This document shows, in pieces, positions 8,436 through 17,132 of a stretch of DNA of 64,000 nucleotides. A model generated the notes under the pieces. It ran no database searches. It worked only from the letters and a program-made list of their open reading frames with translations, and was not told the origin of the DNA. Each line of letters begins with the position of its first letter. The first letter of the stretch is position 1. Location: assembly GCF_032878955.1 (NCBI RefSeq), contig NZ_CP043839.1, positions 5,456,001 through 5,520,000 of the forward strand. Direction: 5' to 3'. Origin of the DNA: Butyricimonas paravirosa. Lineage in GTDB: Bacteria; Bacteroidota; Bacteroidia; Bacteroidales; Marinifilaceae. A program made the translations under genes and the position numbers.

Positions 8436-9002
8436 ATGACAACGAAGGAATTTAAAGAGTATGTAAAGATGCGTAAGGCGCTTAATACAGAGGAAATACA
8501 TCGTTTTATGGATGCCATGAGTAACGAGGCGAGACGGATCACATTCCTGTTGAATACGGCATACCGTACACCGGACGAAGTACGTGGGTTGCTTTCCGAA
8601 TTGTTTGGTTATCAAGTGCCGTCGTCCCTTCGGGTATTTCCTCCGTTTTATGCGGATTTTGGAAAGAATATTACTGTTGGGGAGAACGTATTTATTAATG
8701 CCTGTTGTCATTTTCAAGATCATGGCGGGGTGACCATTGGCGATGGATGCCAAATTGGGCATAATGTTGTTTTCGCCACGCTCAACCACGGGTTAGCCCC
8801 GGAAGATCGTAAAACGACTTATCCGGCTCCTATTGTGTTGGGTAAAAATGTGTGGGTAGGTTCCAACGCAACAATTCTTCAAGGAGTAACCATTGGTGAC
8901 AATGCTGTTATCGGTGCGGGTGCGGTCGTTACGAAAGATGTGGCGGCGAATGCGATTGTTGGCGGTGTTCCTGCACGTTTTATCAAAATGATAGACGGGT
9001 GA
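8436..9002 (+). CDS. Sugar/maltose O-acetyltransferase family (hexapeptide repeat)
   Basis: This 188-residue protein has an N-terminal maltose-acetyltransferase cap (about 1-60, helical, 'EIHRFMDAMSNEARRITFLLN') and a left-handed beta-helix made of hexapeptide repeats ('ITVGENVFINACC', 'VTIGDGCQIGHNV', 'VTIGDNAVIGAGAVVTKDV'). A loop histidine ('TLNHGL') fits the catalytic base of this acetyl-CoA-dependent family, and the end 'VGGVPARFIKMI' is characteristic. The ATG at 8436 is preferred over an in-frame TTG at 8418 because of the family N-terminus and the purine-rich AAAGGAAAAAAAG upstream. It is a single gene under the palindromic promoter. The acceptor could be a sugar or another alcohol. 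Confidence 0.88.
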   Translation: MTTKEFKEYVKMRKALNTEEIHRFMDAMSNEARRITFLLNTAYRTPDEVRGLLSELFGYQVPSSLRVFPPFYADFGKNITVGENVFINACCHFQDHGGVTIGDGCQIGHNVVFATLNHGLAPEDRKTTYPAPIVLGKNVWVGSNATILQGVTIGDNAVIGAGAVVTKDVAANAIVGGVPARFIKMIDG

Positions 9003-9071
9003 GGATATATTAATTGAAAGATATATTTACTTTATTTTACCCGGTTCTGCTGTTTTATAGAGAGTTCTTTA

Positions 9072-9079
9072 TATATTTG
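9072..9079 (+). promoter_or_regulatory. -7 box for the winged-helix gene
   Basis: TATATTTG fits TAnnTTTG, 36 bp before the ATG at 9116; only a weak -33 candidate (TCTG) stands 22 nt upstream. Confidence 0.45.
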
Positions 9080-9115
9080 AAAAAATGAACGAGGTAGTTC
9101 TAAAAATACAAATAT

Positions 9116-10171
9116 ATGATTACAGATATTCGTTTGAGAAGTCAGCAGTTGGTGAATCCGGCTTTTAATGATCCCAAGGAACTTGTAGCATGGATGGGTG
9201 CTTTGCAGGGGCAGGAGTATAGTATGGCGAAGTGGGCCGTGGGGTTACGGTTGAAGAAACCGGACATCCGGAAGGTGGAGGCGGCTTTGGAGAAGGGGGA
9301 GATATTGCGGACTCACGTGTTGCGCCCGACTTGGCATCTGGTGGTGGCGGAGGATATTCGATGGATGTTGAAGTTGTCGGCCAGACGGGTGAAGTTGGCG
9401 TACGATTCGTATTGGAAAAATCATGGAATATCGGAAGAGTTGTATATCAAAAGTCTTGAAGTGATCGTGAGGGCTTTGGAGGGGAATCGCTACTTGACCC
9501 GACAGGAGATTGGTGAGGAGTTGAACCGAGCGGGTGTTATCGTGGGGGATGATCTGGTCGGGTATTTTCTGGGAAGGGCGGAAGTTGACAGTATCATCTG
9601 TAATGGCGTGGATAAGGGAAATAAACGTACGTATGCTTTGCTGGATGAACGGGTGCCCCCGATGAAAGAGTTACACAAGGAAGAGGCTTTAGCAAAATTG
9701 GCAATCAAATATTTCAGAAGTCATTCCCCTGCCAGTTTGCAGGATTTTATCTGGTGGTCGGGGTTATCTATAACGGAGGCAAAACAGGCGGTCGGGTTGA
9801 TTGATGCGGAACTGATTACGGAGAGAATCGGGGAGACGGACTGGTTAATCCATCATTCATGTACAAGGAATGCACGGGCGAAACGGGTTATACATTTGTT
9901 GCCCTCGTATGATGAATATCTTATTAGTTATAAAGATCGTTCGATGGCATTAGCGCCGGAATATTATAGGAAGGCTTTTAATACTTTTGGAATTTTCTAC
10001 CCGGTGATTTTGCATAACGGGAAGATTGTCGGGAATTGGAATAAGGCAGCCAAGAAGAAACAATTCGGGGTAGAATCTTCTTTCTTTATACCGGGTATTG
10101 AGGTCGATGAGGGAGAGTTGGATAAGGCAAAAGAAAGGTTTAGAGTGTTTAATAACGAGGGGAATGACTGA
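9116..10171 (+). CDS. Winged-helix DNA-binding protein, AlkZ/YcaQ-like (HTH_42)
   Basis: This 351-residue protein matches the HTH_42 (PF06224) family of tandem winged-helix proteins, whose characterised members (AlkZ, YcaQ) are DNA glycosylases that unhook interstrand crosslinks or remove alkylated bases. The N-terminus carries 'GALQGQEYSMAKWAVGLR'; the Q-x-Q pair in 'LQGQ' falls where AlkZ has its catalytic glutamines. Further family marks are 'LRPTWHLV' and 'HSPASLQDFIWWSGL'. The C-terminal 'PSYDEYLISYKDRS' is a conserved stretch near the active-site cleft in this family. It converges with the sigma gene, with 7 bp between the two stops. A DNA-repair role is inferred from family membership only. 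Confidence 0.8.
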   Translation: MITDIRLRSQQLVNPAFNDPKELVAWMGALQGQEYSMAKWAVGLRLKKPDIRKVEAALEKGEILRTHVLRPTWHLVVAEDIRWMLKLSARRVKLAYDSYWKNHGISEELYIKSLEVIVRALEGNRYLTRQEIGEELNRAGVIVGDDLVGYFLGRAEVDSIICNGVDKGNKRTYALLDERVPPMKELHKEEALAKLAIKYFRSHSPASLQDFIWWSGLSITEAKQAVGLIDAELITERIGETDWLIHHSCTRNARAKRVIHLLPSYDEYLISYKDRSMALAPEYYRKAFNTFGIFYPVILHNGKIVGNWNKAAKKKQFGVESSFFIPGIEVDEGELDKAKERFRVFNNEGND

Positions 10172-10178
10172 TGCCGGA

Positions 10179-10736
10179 TCAGTCGAAATGCCGGTGCGGA
10201 TGTGAGAACAGAAGCAACAGGAGAGAAGCGGGAAATTCGTCCCGTAAGGTTTTTAGGCCTGTCGTGATGTGAGTTTTCACGGTATTCACCGAAATATTTA
10301 ATTCTTCGGCAATTTCTTTATACTTTTTACATTCGATAAAACTGAGTTTCATCACTTGCGAGCAACGTTCGGGGAGGAGTTCGATGCGGGCCAGAATGCG
10401 TTCCAACAATTCTTCCCGGGCGGAATCATCCGATAGCGTGTAAGTCGGGTCGTCGGCAAGGTGTTGACGCACGTGATTATTCTGGATTTTTTTATGTTCC
10501 AAATAGTTCAACGCCCGGTTACGGGTGAGGCTGAACAGGTAGGGAAATATGGGGCGGGTGAAATCAATGGAGGCCCGGTGATACCATAAACTGAGGAACA
10601 CGTCGTGTACAATGTCTTTGGAGGCATCCAGATCGTTTACCAAGCTCATGGCATGGAAACAGAGGGTACGATAGTGTTGCTTGAATAATTGTTCAAACAC
10701 GAGGCTACTTTGTTTATTGTCTTGCACACGTTCCAT
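10179..10736 (-). CDS. ECF-type RNA polymerase sigma-70 factor (Bacteroidota family)
   Basis: This 185-residue protein has sigma region 2 at about 15-85 ('FEQLFKQHYRTLCFHAMSLV', 'DIVHDVFLSLWYHR', 'FPYLFSLTRNRALNYLEHKK') and region 4 at about 115-170 ('LPERCSQVMKLSFIECKKY', 'IAEELNISVNTVKTHITTGL'), the helix-turn-helix that reads the -35 element. Such factors normally pair with a FecR anti-sigma gene next door. Here none is adjacent: the neighbours are the winged-helix gene (tail to tail) and a divergent transporter. It is therefore an orphan. The FecR at 2.4-3.6 kb is a possible but distant partner. Confidence 0.93.
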   Translation of the reverse strand: MERVQDNKQSSLVFEQLFKQHYRTLCFHAMSLVNDLDASKDIVHDVFLSLWYHRASIDFTRPIFPYLFSLTRNRALNYLEHKKIQNNHVRQHLADDPTYTLSDDSAREELLERILARIELLPERCSQVMKLSFIECKKYKEIAEELNISVNTVKTHITTGLKTLRDEFPASLLLLLFSHPHRHFD

Positions 10737-10755
10737 AATCCGCTTTGGTTGTTTG

Positions 10756-10786
10756 CAAAGTTAGGAAAAGTGAAATTAAAAACAAA
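10756..10786 (-). promoter_or_regulatory. Promoter of the ECF sigma gene
   Basis: Read on the minus strand, TTTG (10786-10783) is followed after exactly 19 nt by TAACTTTG (10763-10756). This is a full match to the Bacteroidota housekeeping promoter, 20 bp ahead of the ATG at 10736. Confidence 0.8.
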
Positions 10787-10819
10787 ATAGCTCTTGATAC
10801 GTATTCCTGTTTTTTTAAT

Positions 10820-10827
10820 TAATTTTG
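10820..10827 (+). promoter_or_regulatory. -7 box for the transporter gene
   Basis: TAATTTTG matches TAnnTTTG. The expected start of transcription near 10834 leaves only a very short leader before ATG 10846 and excludes the in-frame TTG at 10825 as start codon. Confidence 0.5.
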
Positions 10828-10845
10828 GCGTTCAAAGATAAGATT

Positions 10846-12516
10846 ATGGAATGGTTGAGTAGTTTATTAACAGAACATTCAGTGATTCAGGCAGTAATCG
10901 TGGTTTCACTGGTGTCTGCGGTGGGGCTGGCTTTAGGAAAAATCAGCATGTGGGGCGTGTCGTTGGGAGTAACTTTCGTGTTTTTCGTGGGCATCATGGC
11001 AGGACATTTCGGGTTGTCGATCGATCCGCAGATGTTGAATTACGCGGAGAGTTTCGGGTTGATTATTTTCGTGTATGCCTTGGGGGTACAGGTGGGACCC
11101 GGTTTTTTCTCTTCCTTGGGAAAGGGAGGGCTGAAATTGAATATGCTGGCCATGTTGGTGGTTTTGTTGGGAATCGTGATGACCTTGGGATTTCATTGGT
11201 CCACGGGAGTGTCGTTGCCGGATATGGTGGGAATTCTGAGTGGTGCGGTGACAAATACGCCTGCTTTGGGTGCGGCTCAACAGACGTTGAAACAATTGAA
11301 TGATCCCGCTATTCAACAATCAGATCTGGCATTGGGGTGTGCCGTGGCTTATCCGTTAGGGGTGGTGGGTGTGATTCTGGCTATTATTTTTGTACGTAAA
11401 CTTTTCGCATCCAGTATATTTTTCAAGAAAAGTGATGAAGATAGCCACAAGAAGACGGTGGTTATGGGATTTCTCGTGAGCAATCCCGGTGTGTCCGGTA
11501 AAACCATCCAAGAGATCGCCCGGCAATCGTCGAAGAAGTTTGTGGTTTCCCGGTTGTGGCGGGATGAGAAGGTGATTATCCCGGCGTCCGATACCGTGGT
11601 GAGAGAGGGGGATTGTTTGTTGATGATCACGACGGAAGGGGACGTGGAGGCGCTGACGATGTTGATCGGGAAGCGGGATACGAGGGATTGGAATAAGGAA
11701 GATATAGACTGGGATGCTATTGATAGTCAATTGGTGTCCCACCGGATCGTGATTACCCGACCGGAGATTAACGGGAAGCGGTTAGGAGCGTTGCGGTTGA
11801 GAAATCAATACGGGATAAATATAACCCGCATTTACCGGGCGGGTATCGTGTTGTTGCCCACGCCGGATTTGACCTTGCAGTTGGGTGATCGGTTGACGGT
11901 GGTCGGGGAGGAATCGGCCATCGCAAAGGTGGAGAACGTGGTGGGGAATGCCGTGAAGGATTTGGATGAGCCGAATCTGGTGGCCGTTTTTATCGGGATG
12001 GTATTGGGGTTGTTGCTGGGATCAATTCCTTTGACGATTCCGGGTATCAGTTTTCCGGTAAAGTTGGGATTGGCCGGGGGACCAATTGTAATGGGGATTC
12101 TCGTGGGGGCTTTCGGTCCCCGAATTCACATGGTAACTTACACGACAATAAGTGCCAATCTGATGTTGCGGGCGCTGGGACTTTCCATGTATTTGGCCTG
12201 TTTGGGATTGGATGCGGGAACTCATTTCTTCGAGACCGTGTTCCGTCCGGAAGGGGCGTTGTGGGTCGGATTGGGATTTGCGATTACGGTGATTCCGGTG
12301 ATTCTTGTTGCGGCCGTGTCTATTAAATGGATGAAAATTGATTTCGGTTCGGTGGCCGGGATGTTGTGCGGGAGTATGTCGAACCCGATGGCGTTGAATT
12401 ACGTGAATAGCACGGTGGATAGTGATACGCCTTCGGTGGCTTACGCGACGGTTTACCCGCTGACGATGTTCGTGAGAGTTATTATGGCACAGGTAATTTT
12501 AATGCTATTTTTGTAA
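10846..12516 (+). CDS. AspT/YidE-family putative transporter (aspartate:alanine exchanger type)
   Basis: This 556-residue inner-membrane protein is built as two membrane halves of about five helices each, with two cytoplasmic TrkA-C (RCK-C) domains between them (about 200-285 and 290-370; 'ASDTVVREGDCLLMITT' and 'TPDLTLQLGDRLTVVG'). The repeated motifs 'ALGVQVGPGFF' / 'CLGLDAGTHFF' and 'GAVTNTPALGA' / 'GSMSNPMALNY' mark the internal duplication (AspT_dup) of this family. Characterised AspT exchanges aspartate for alanine; most Bacteroidota members are uncharacterised. The start at ATG 10846 follows from the promoter position. It is divergent from the sigma gene and shares its 109-bp upstream gap. 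Confidence 0.88.
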   Translation: MEWLSSLLTEHSVIQAVIVVSLVSAVGLALGKISMWGVSLGVTFVFFVGIMAGHFGLSIDPQMLNYAESFGLIIFVYALGVQVGPGFFSSLGKGGLKLNMLAMLVVLLGIVMTLGFHWSTGVSLPDMVGILSGAVTNTPALGAAQQTLKQLNDPAIQQSDLALGCAVAYPLGVVGVILAIIFVRKLFASSIFFKKSDEDSHKKTVVMGFLVSNPGVSGKTIQEIARQSSKKFVVSRLWRDEKVIIPASDTVVREGDCLLMITTEGDVEALTMLIGKRDTRDWNKEDIDWDAIDSQLVSHRIVITRPEINGKRLGALRLRNQYGINITRIYRAGIVLLPTPDLTLQLGDRLTVVGEESAIAKVENVVGNAVKDLDEPNLVAVFIGMVLGLLLGSIPLTIPGISFPVKLGLAGGPIVMGILVGAFGPRIHMVTYTTISANLMLRALGLSMYLACLGLDAGTHFFETVFRPEGALWVGLGFAITVIPVILVAAVSIKWMKIDFGSVAGMLCGSMSNPMALNYVNSTVDSDTPSVAYATVYPLTMFVRVIMAQVILMLFL

Positions 12517-12687
12517 GTGAGGAGGTCAAATACTCGTAATTCGTCAATGTGCGTGATCATTTCTTGTGAAAATGTTAAAATAAAACAGTTCGCTGGTATA
12601 AGATTTGATGCAAGTTAAGGGTTGTTAGTGGTAAGATTGTAACTAAACGTTACGATATTCCGTAAACATATATTCAAACAATGTGAA

Positions 12688-14916
12688 ATGTCAGGAAAAG
12701 AAATTCATACGAAAGAGACTTTCCAAGTTTTGGGCATGAGTTGTGCTGTCTGCGCTTTGAATGTGGAAACAACACTCGGTGCTCAAGAGGGAGTCTACGA
12801 GGCAAAGGTAAATTTTGCCGGTTCAACCGTTTTAGTGGATTATGATCCGCAGGTGATTACACCCGTGGAACTTCAAAAGGCCGTGGAGTCTGCCGGTTAC
12901 GAACTGGTGGTGGAAAACACGGAGGATACGGATCAAGCGGATCGTTTGCAGCGTGAAGAGTTTCTCGCGTTAAAACGAAAGACGATCGGGGCTATTGTTT
13001 TGGCGATACCCGTGTTCGTGATTGGTATGTTTTTTATGCATATGCCCTATGGTAATTGGATTATGCTGGCTTTTACCATTCCGGTGATGGCATTTTTCGG
13101 ACGGGACTTTTTTGTCCATGCCTATATGCAGTTGAAACACGGACGTGCGAATATGGACACGTTGGTGGCCGTCAGTACGGGAGTGGCATTTTTGTTCAGT
13201 CTGTTCAACACGATTTGGCCGGAATATTGGACGAGTCGGGGATTGGAGGCTCACGTGTACTACGAGGCCGCTGCGGTGATTATTGCTCTGATTTTGTTGG
13301 GGCGTTTGCTGGAGGCAAAGGCCAAGTTCAGTACTTCGACCGCGATAAAGAAATTGATGGGGTTACAACCCAAAACGGTGACTAAAATTCTTGCCGACGG
13401 CAGCGAAGAGGAGGTGCCTATCCGTGAGGTGGCGGTAGGGGATGTTCTGGTCGTGAAACCGGGGGAAAAGATTCCGGTGGATGGGGAAGTGACGGAAGGG
13501 TCTTCTTTTGTCGACGAGAGTATGATTACCGGGGAGTCGATACCCGTGGAGAAGGTGAAAGGACAACCCGTGTATGCCGGGACAATAAATGAGAAGGGAA
13601 GTTTCCGTTTCCGTGCCGATAAGGTTGGGGGAGAAACCGTTTTGGCCAATATTATTCGGATGGTGCAGGAGGCACAGGGAAGTAAAGCTCCCGTGCAGAA
13701 ACTGGTGGACCGTATTGCCGGAATTTTTGTTCCGGTAGTGATGGGGATCGCGGTAATCACGTTTATCGTGTGGATGCTGATAGGTGGAGACCTTGCTTTC
13801 ACTCATGCATTGCTGACGTCCATCACGGTGTTGGTTATTGCCTGCCCGTGTGCGTTGGGATTGGCGACGCCGACAGCGATCATGGTCGGGATCGGTAAAG
13901 GGGCGGAACATAATATACTGATCAAGGATGCCGAGAGCTTGGAGCTGATGTACCGGGTGAACGCGATCGTGCTGGATAAGACGGGGACGATCACGGAGGG
14001 AAAACCTGTCGTGACGGATATTCACTGGACTCCGGGGTCGGAAGACGAGCGTTATCCATCCATCCTCTTGGAGATCGAACGGCGTTCGGAACATCCGCTG
14101 GCAGATGCCGTGGTGCAGAAGTTTAAAGAGAAGGTTGTGAATGAAATATCGGTTTCGGATTTCGAGAATCAGACCGGTAAAGGGGTGACGGCAAAAGTCG
14201 GGGATAAGGTATACCTTGTCGGGAACCGGGCTTTGCTGGAAGTGAGTCATGTTATTTTAGATGATGATAACGAGAAGCTTGCTGTCCGGTGGGAAGGCGA
14301 CGGCAAAACGGTTGTCTTTTTTGCCGGAGAGGGTCGGGTGTTGGCATTGGTTGCCATTGCCGATAAGATCAAGGAGAGTTCTCGTCAGGCGGTTACGACG
14401 CTGCATGAAAAAGGAATTGATGTCTATATGCTGACCGGGGATAATGCCTTGACGGCTCGTGCCGTGGCAGATCAGGTAGGCATTCGTCATTTTAAGGCTG
14501 AAGTGATGCCGGGTGAGAAGGCTAATTTCGTGGAGGCCTTGCAGCACGAAGGGAAAGTGGTGGCCATGGTGGGTGACGGAATCAACGATTCGCAGGCGTT
14601 GGCACAGGCTGACGTGAGTATTGCCATGGGAAAAGGGTCGGATATTGCCATGGACGTGGCAAAGGTGACTTTGATTACTTCCGATCTGAACGTGATTCCC
14701 CGTGCTATCGCGCTTTCGCATCAGACGGTGCGGGCGATTCGACAAAATTTGTTCTGGGCGTTTATTTATAATATAATTGGTATTCCTTTAGCGGCAGGGG
14801 TGTTGTACGGGATCAACGGTTTTTTACTCAACCCGATGATTGCGGCTGCCGCGATGGCTTTCAGTTCGGTGTCCGTGGTGACTAATAGTTTGAGAATTAA
14901 ATGGAAAAAATTGTAG
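12688..14916 (+). CDS. copA: Cu(+)-exporting P1B-type ATPase
   Basis: This 742-residue protein has one N-terminal HMA domain with 'GMSCAVC' (CxxC near residues 18-21), the actuator motif 'TGES' (near 281), the membrane metal site 'CPCALGLATPT' (CPC near 386), the phosphorylation site 'DKTGT' (near 429), the P1B-specific 'SEHPLA' (near 467) and the hinge 'GDGINDS' (near 628). CPC together with the HP motif assigns it to monovalent copper/silver exporters of the inner membrane. It is followed 30 bp later by an HMA copper chaperone-like gene, then yaaA, apparently as one transcript. No copper-responsive regulator gene is adjacent. Confidence 0.94.
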   Translation: MSGKEIHTKETFQVLGMSCAVCALNVETTLGAQEGVYEAKVNFAGSTVLVDYDPQVITPVELQKAVESAGYELVVENTEDTDQADRLQREEFLALKRKTIGAIVLAIPVFVIGMFFMHMPYGNWIMLAFTIPVMAFFGRDFFVHAYMQLKHGRANMDTLVAVSTGVAFLFSLFNTIWPEYWTSRGLEAHVYYEAAAVIIALILLGRLLEAKAKFSTSTAIKKLMGLQPKTVTKILADGSEEEVPIREVAVGDVLVVKPGEKIPVDGEVTEGSSFVDESMITGESIPVEKVKGQPVYAGTINEKGSFRFRADKVGGETVLANIIRMVQEAQGSKAPVQKLVDRIAGIFVPVVMGIAVITFIVWMLIGGDLAFTHALLTSITVLVIACPCALGLATPTAIMVGIGKGAEHNILIKDAESLELMYRVNAIVLDKTGTITEGKPVVTDIHWTPGSEDERYPSILLEIERRSEHPLADAVVQKFKEKVVNEISVSDFENQTGKGVTAKVGDKVYLVGNRALLEVSHVILDDDNEKLAVRWEGDGKTVVFFAGEGRVLALVAIADKIKESSRQAVTTLHEKGIDVYMLTGDNALTARAVADQVGIRHFKAEVMPGEKANFVEALQHEGKVVAMVGDGINDSQALAQADVSIAMGKGSDIAMDVAKVTLITSDLNVIPRAIALSHQTVRAIRQNLFWAFIYNIIGIPLAAGVLYGINGFLLNPMIAAAAMAFSSVSVVTNSLRIKWKKL

Positions 14917-14946
14917 CTATTATATAAACCAATAAAAGAAAGCAAC

Positions 14947-15162
14947 ATGGAAAAAAAGTTCAGATTTAAGACAACGTTGAAATGCAGTGGCTGCGTATCG
15001 AAAGTCACTCCGTTTTTGAATAGTTTGAGAGACGTGACGGAATGGAGCGTGGATTTGCAACATCCGGACAAGGTGCTGACGGTTATGTTGAAGACCGGAG
15101 ATACGCACTCGGTGAAGAAGGCGTTCGAGAACGCGGGGTATAAAGTTGAAGAGTTCAGATAA
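14947..15162 (+). CDS. Heavy-metal-associated (HMA) domain protein, probable copper chaperone
   Basis: This 71-residue single-domain protein has a ferredoxin-like HMA fold with the metal site 'LKCSGCVSKV' (CxxC). It lies 30 bp after copA and 3 bp before yaaA. Proteins of this kind carry Cu(+) to the HMA domain of CopA or buffer cytoplasmic copper. The usual GMxCxxC is altered to 'LKCSGC', as is common in short Bacteroidota versions. Confidence 0.88.
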   Translation: MEKKFRFKTTLKCSGCVSKVTPFLNSLRDVTEWSVDLQHPDKVLTVMLKTGDTHSVKKAFENAGYKVEEFR

Positions 15163-15165
15163 ACG

Positions 15166-15927
15166 ATGTTAGTTATTTTATCACCGGCCAAGACCATGGA
15201 TATGTCCGTGGTGGAACAGGAGTTTCCGGGTAGCACTCCGAAGTACACGGCAGAGGCGGAATATCTGGCGGAGCAAATGCGCCGCTTTTCCGAATCCCAG
15301 TTAGAAAAGATGTTAAAGATCAGTCCTAAGCTGGCGGCGGAGAATTACGAACGTTATCAGAGGTTCGGATCGCTTTCGAATCCTCGAAAACAGGCATTGT
15401 TGGCTTATAACGGAAGTGTATTCAAAGCTATTGATCCGAATTCTTTTTCTTTAGAGGACTTGAAGTATGCTCAAGATCGTGTCCGGATTATCTCAACACT
15501 TTATGGTTTGGTGCGTCCGTTGGATTTGATCCAAGCCTACCGGATCGCGTTTGCCGTGAAGTTGGATGGGGCGAACCTGTACGATTATTGGGTTCCGAAG
15601 CTGACGACTCCATTATTGGAAGATGTGCGTAAGGTTGGAGGGATTATGGTGAATCTGGCCAGTATGGATATTCAGGGAGCCTTGAAAATGGACGAGTTGA
15701 GGAAACAGGTGAGAGTGATTACACCGGAATTTCAAGAATGGCGGGATGGTAAATACGAAACAGTTCGTACTTATGCCAAGATTGCACGGGGGACGATGAC
15801 GAGATATATCGTGATGAATCGTGTTGAGGAACCCGAGGAGTTGAAAGCTTTCAACTGGGATGGGTACACGTTTAATGCTGATCTCTCGGACGAGGAACGT
15901 TATTTCTTTACCCGAATAAAGAAGTAA
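15166..15927 (+). CDS. yaaA: Peroxide stress protein YaaA
   Basis: This 253-residue protein is close to the usual YaaA length. It has the diagnostic N-terminus 'MLVILSPAKTMDM', the middle segment 'ILSTLYGLVRPLDLIQAYR' and the end 'FNADLSDEERYFFTR'. YaaA (DUF328) lowers free iron and DNA damage during hydrogen peroxide stress in E. coli and has a DNA-binding fold. It begins 3 bp after the HMA chaperone gene, so copper export and peroxide defence are probably transcribed together. That is sensible because copper and iron both drive Fenton chemistry. Confidence 0.93.
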   Translation: MLVILSPAKTMDMSVVEQEFPGSTPKYTAEAEYLAEQMRRFSESQLEKMLKISPKLAAENYERYQRFGSLSNPRKQALLAYNGSVFKAIDPNSFSLEDLKYAQDRVRIISTLYGLVRPLDLIQAYRIAFAVKLDGANLYDYWVPKLTTPLLEDVRKVGGIMVNLASMDIQGALKMDELRKQVRVITPEFQEWRDGKYETVRTYAKIARGTMTRYIVMNRVEEPEELKAFNWDGYTFNADLSDEERYFFTRIKK

Positions 15928-15936
15928 AACAGAAAG

Positions 15937-15982
15937 AGTTGCAGGTACATATTTCATGTTGCCTCCCAGTCTGCAACTTTTT
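15937..15982 (+). terminator. Terminator after yaaA
   Basis: Arms AGTTGCAG (15937-15944) and CTGCAACT (15971-15978) form a stem followed by a run of T. The loop of 26 nt is long. Confidence 0.55.
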
Positions 15983-16061
15983 CTAAAATATTTGGTCCGG
16001 GAAGAAACAAAAAAGACTTTTTGTAGGTATATCTAACCGTAATAATTAATCTGATTTAACT

Positions 16062-16811
16062 ATGAAAGAACGAGAGATAGAACCGGGAACACCTGAAATC
16101 AATAAAAAGTATTCCATTGTAGTTGATAGAAAAGGGCCTTACTTGGTGTATGGTCATCCGCTTTTAAAACAACAGTTTATCGTGCAGAATGACGAGGGAA
16201 GTTCATGGTCATATCGGGATGGGATTGAGTACGATATGAATGATGAACCCACGGCTTTATGTCGTTGCGGGGCTTCTGCCAATAAGCCGTATTGCGACGG
16301 GGCTCACTTGAACACGAATTGGGACCCCACGCTGACAGCCGATAATATTCCTTTATTGAAAGATGCCGATGTGGTTGACGGGCCCACGCTTGAACTGACG
16401 GATAACGAGAAATATTGTGCTTTTGCCCGTTTTTGTGATGCTTACGGGAAGGTTTGGAATCTCGTGGAGGAGTCCGATGATCCGGAGGCTAGGGAGTTGA
16501 CGATCCGGGAGGCTAATTATTGTCCGGCAGGTCGTTTGAAGGCTTGGGATAAGGATAAGGGGGAATTTATTGAAAATAAACTGGAACCATCACTGGTACT
16601 GTTGGAAGACCCACAGGAGCGTTGTAGCGGTCCCTTGTTCGTACGGGGCGGGATTCCGATTGACGACACGGAGGGCGTGAGGTACGAACTTCGGAACCGG
16701 GTTACACTATGTCGTTGCGGGGCGTCATCGAACAAACCTTTCTGTGACGGGACGCACGTGAGTATTCGTTTCCGGGACGGGTTACCGGGACCGCATGGCG
16801 GGATAAAGTAA
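16062..16811 (+). CDS. CDGSH iron-sulfur protein with two CDGSH motifs and a central ferredoxin-like segment
   Basis: This 249-residue protein has two CDGSH-type sites, 'CRCGASANKPYCDGAH' (about residues 67-82) and 'CRCGASSNKPFCDGTH' (about 219-234). Each supplies the three cysteines and one histidine that bind a redox-active 2Fe-2S cluster. Between them lies 'YCAFARFCDAYG' through 'NYCPAGRL', which resembles the Fer4_19 / DUF1271 domain (divergent 4Fe-4S). Cytoplasmic electron transfer or iron-sulfur sensing is the family expectation. No signal peptide is present. The gene stands alone. Confidence 0.88.
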   Translation: MKEREIEPGTPEINKKYSIVVDRKGPYLVYGHPLLKQQFIVQNDEGSSWSYRDGIEYDMNDEPTALCRCGASANKPYCDGAHLNTNWDPTLTADNIPLLKDADVVDGPTLELTDNEKYCAFARFCDAYGKVWNLVEESDDPEARELTIREANYCPAGRLKAWDKDKGEFIENKLEPSLVLLEDPQERCSGPLFVRGGIPIDDTEGVRYELRNRVTLCRCGASSNKPFCDGTHVSIRFRDGLPGPHGGIK

Positions 16812-17132
16812 AATGGTCTGAATCTGCAAATTAACTCATCGGGAGAATATTATATTCGAGATAACTATGACCATGTTATAAAGCAGGTGGTATATACTTA
16901 TAAATACCTAATATCTGATTACAATATTTTGCATTTATGGTAGGAGCGGAGTAGGGGAGGCATTATTTGGGATTTTGCTTTTCCCGAATTACCCTCGTTT
17001 TCCGAACCTGAATATGTGAGCGTCCACGAAAAGGTATTTTATATCGGATTTGAGTTTTTCTATCGTTCTTAACATTTATTGTTTGTTGGCATGATATTTG
17101 TTGATTATTCGTGTAATCAATAAAATTGTAGG
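16812..17132. other. Intergenic region before the steroid/bile-acid operon
   Basis: These 321 bp hold no coding frame. The promoter of the operon should be here, but no exact TAnnTTTG was found; the closest is GATATTTG at about 17092-17099, with one mismatch. A non-consensus promoter might mean activator dependence. Confidence 0.4.

Noticed and set aside
13363..14250. Long open frame of 295 codons on the minus strand
   Set aside because: It lies fully inside copA, antisense to it, and its product is rich in His, Arg and Pro without any family features; it is a shadow of the codon bias of copA.
16812..17132. A bile-acid-responsive regulator or operator before the 5-alpha-reductase gene
   Set aside because: No regulator gene and no clear palindrome could be identified in the gap; only an imperfect -7 candidate is present.
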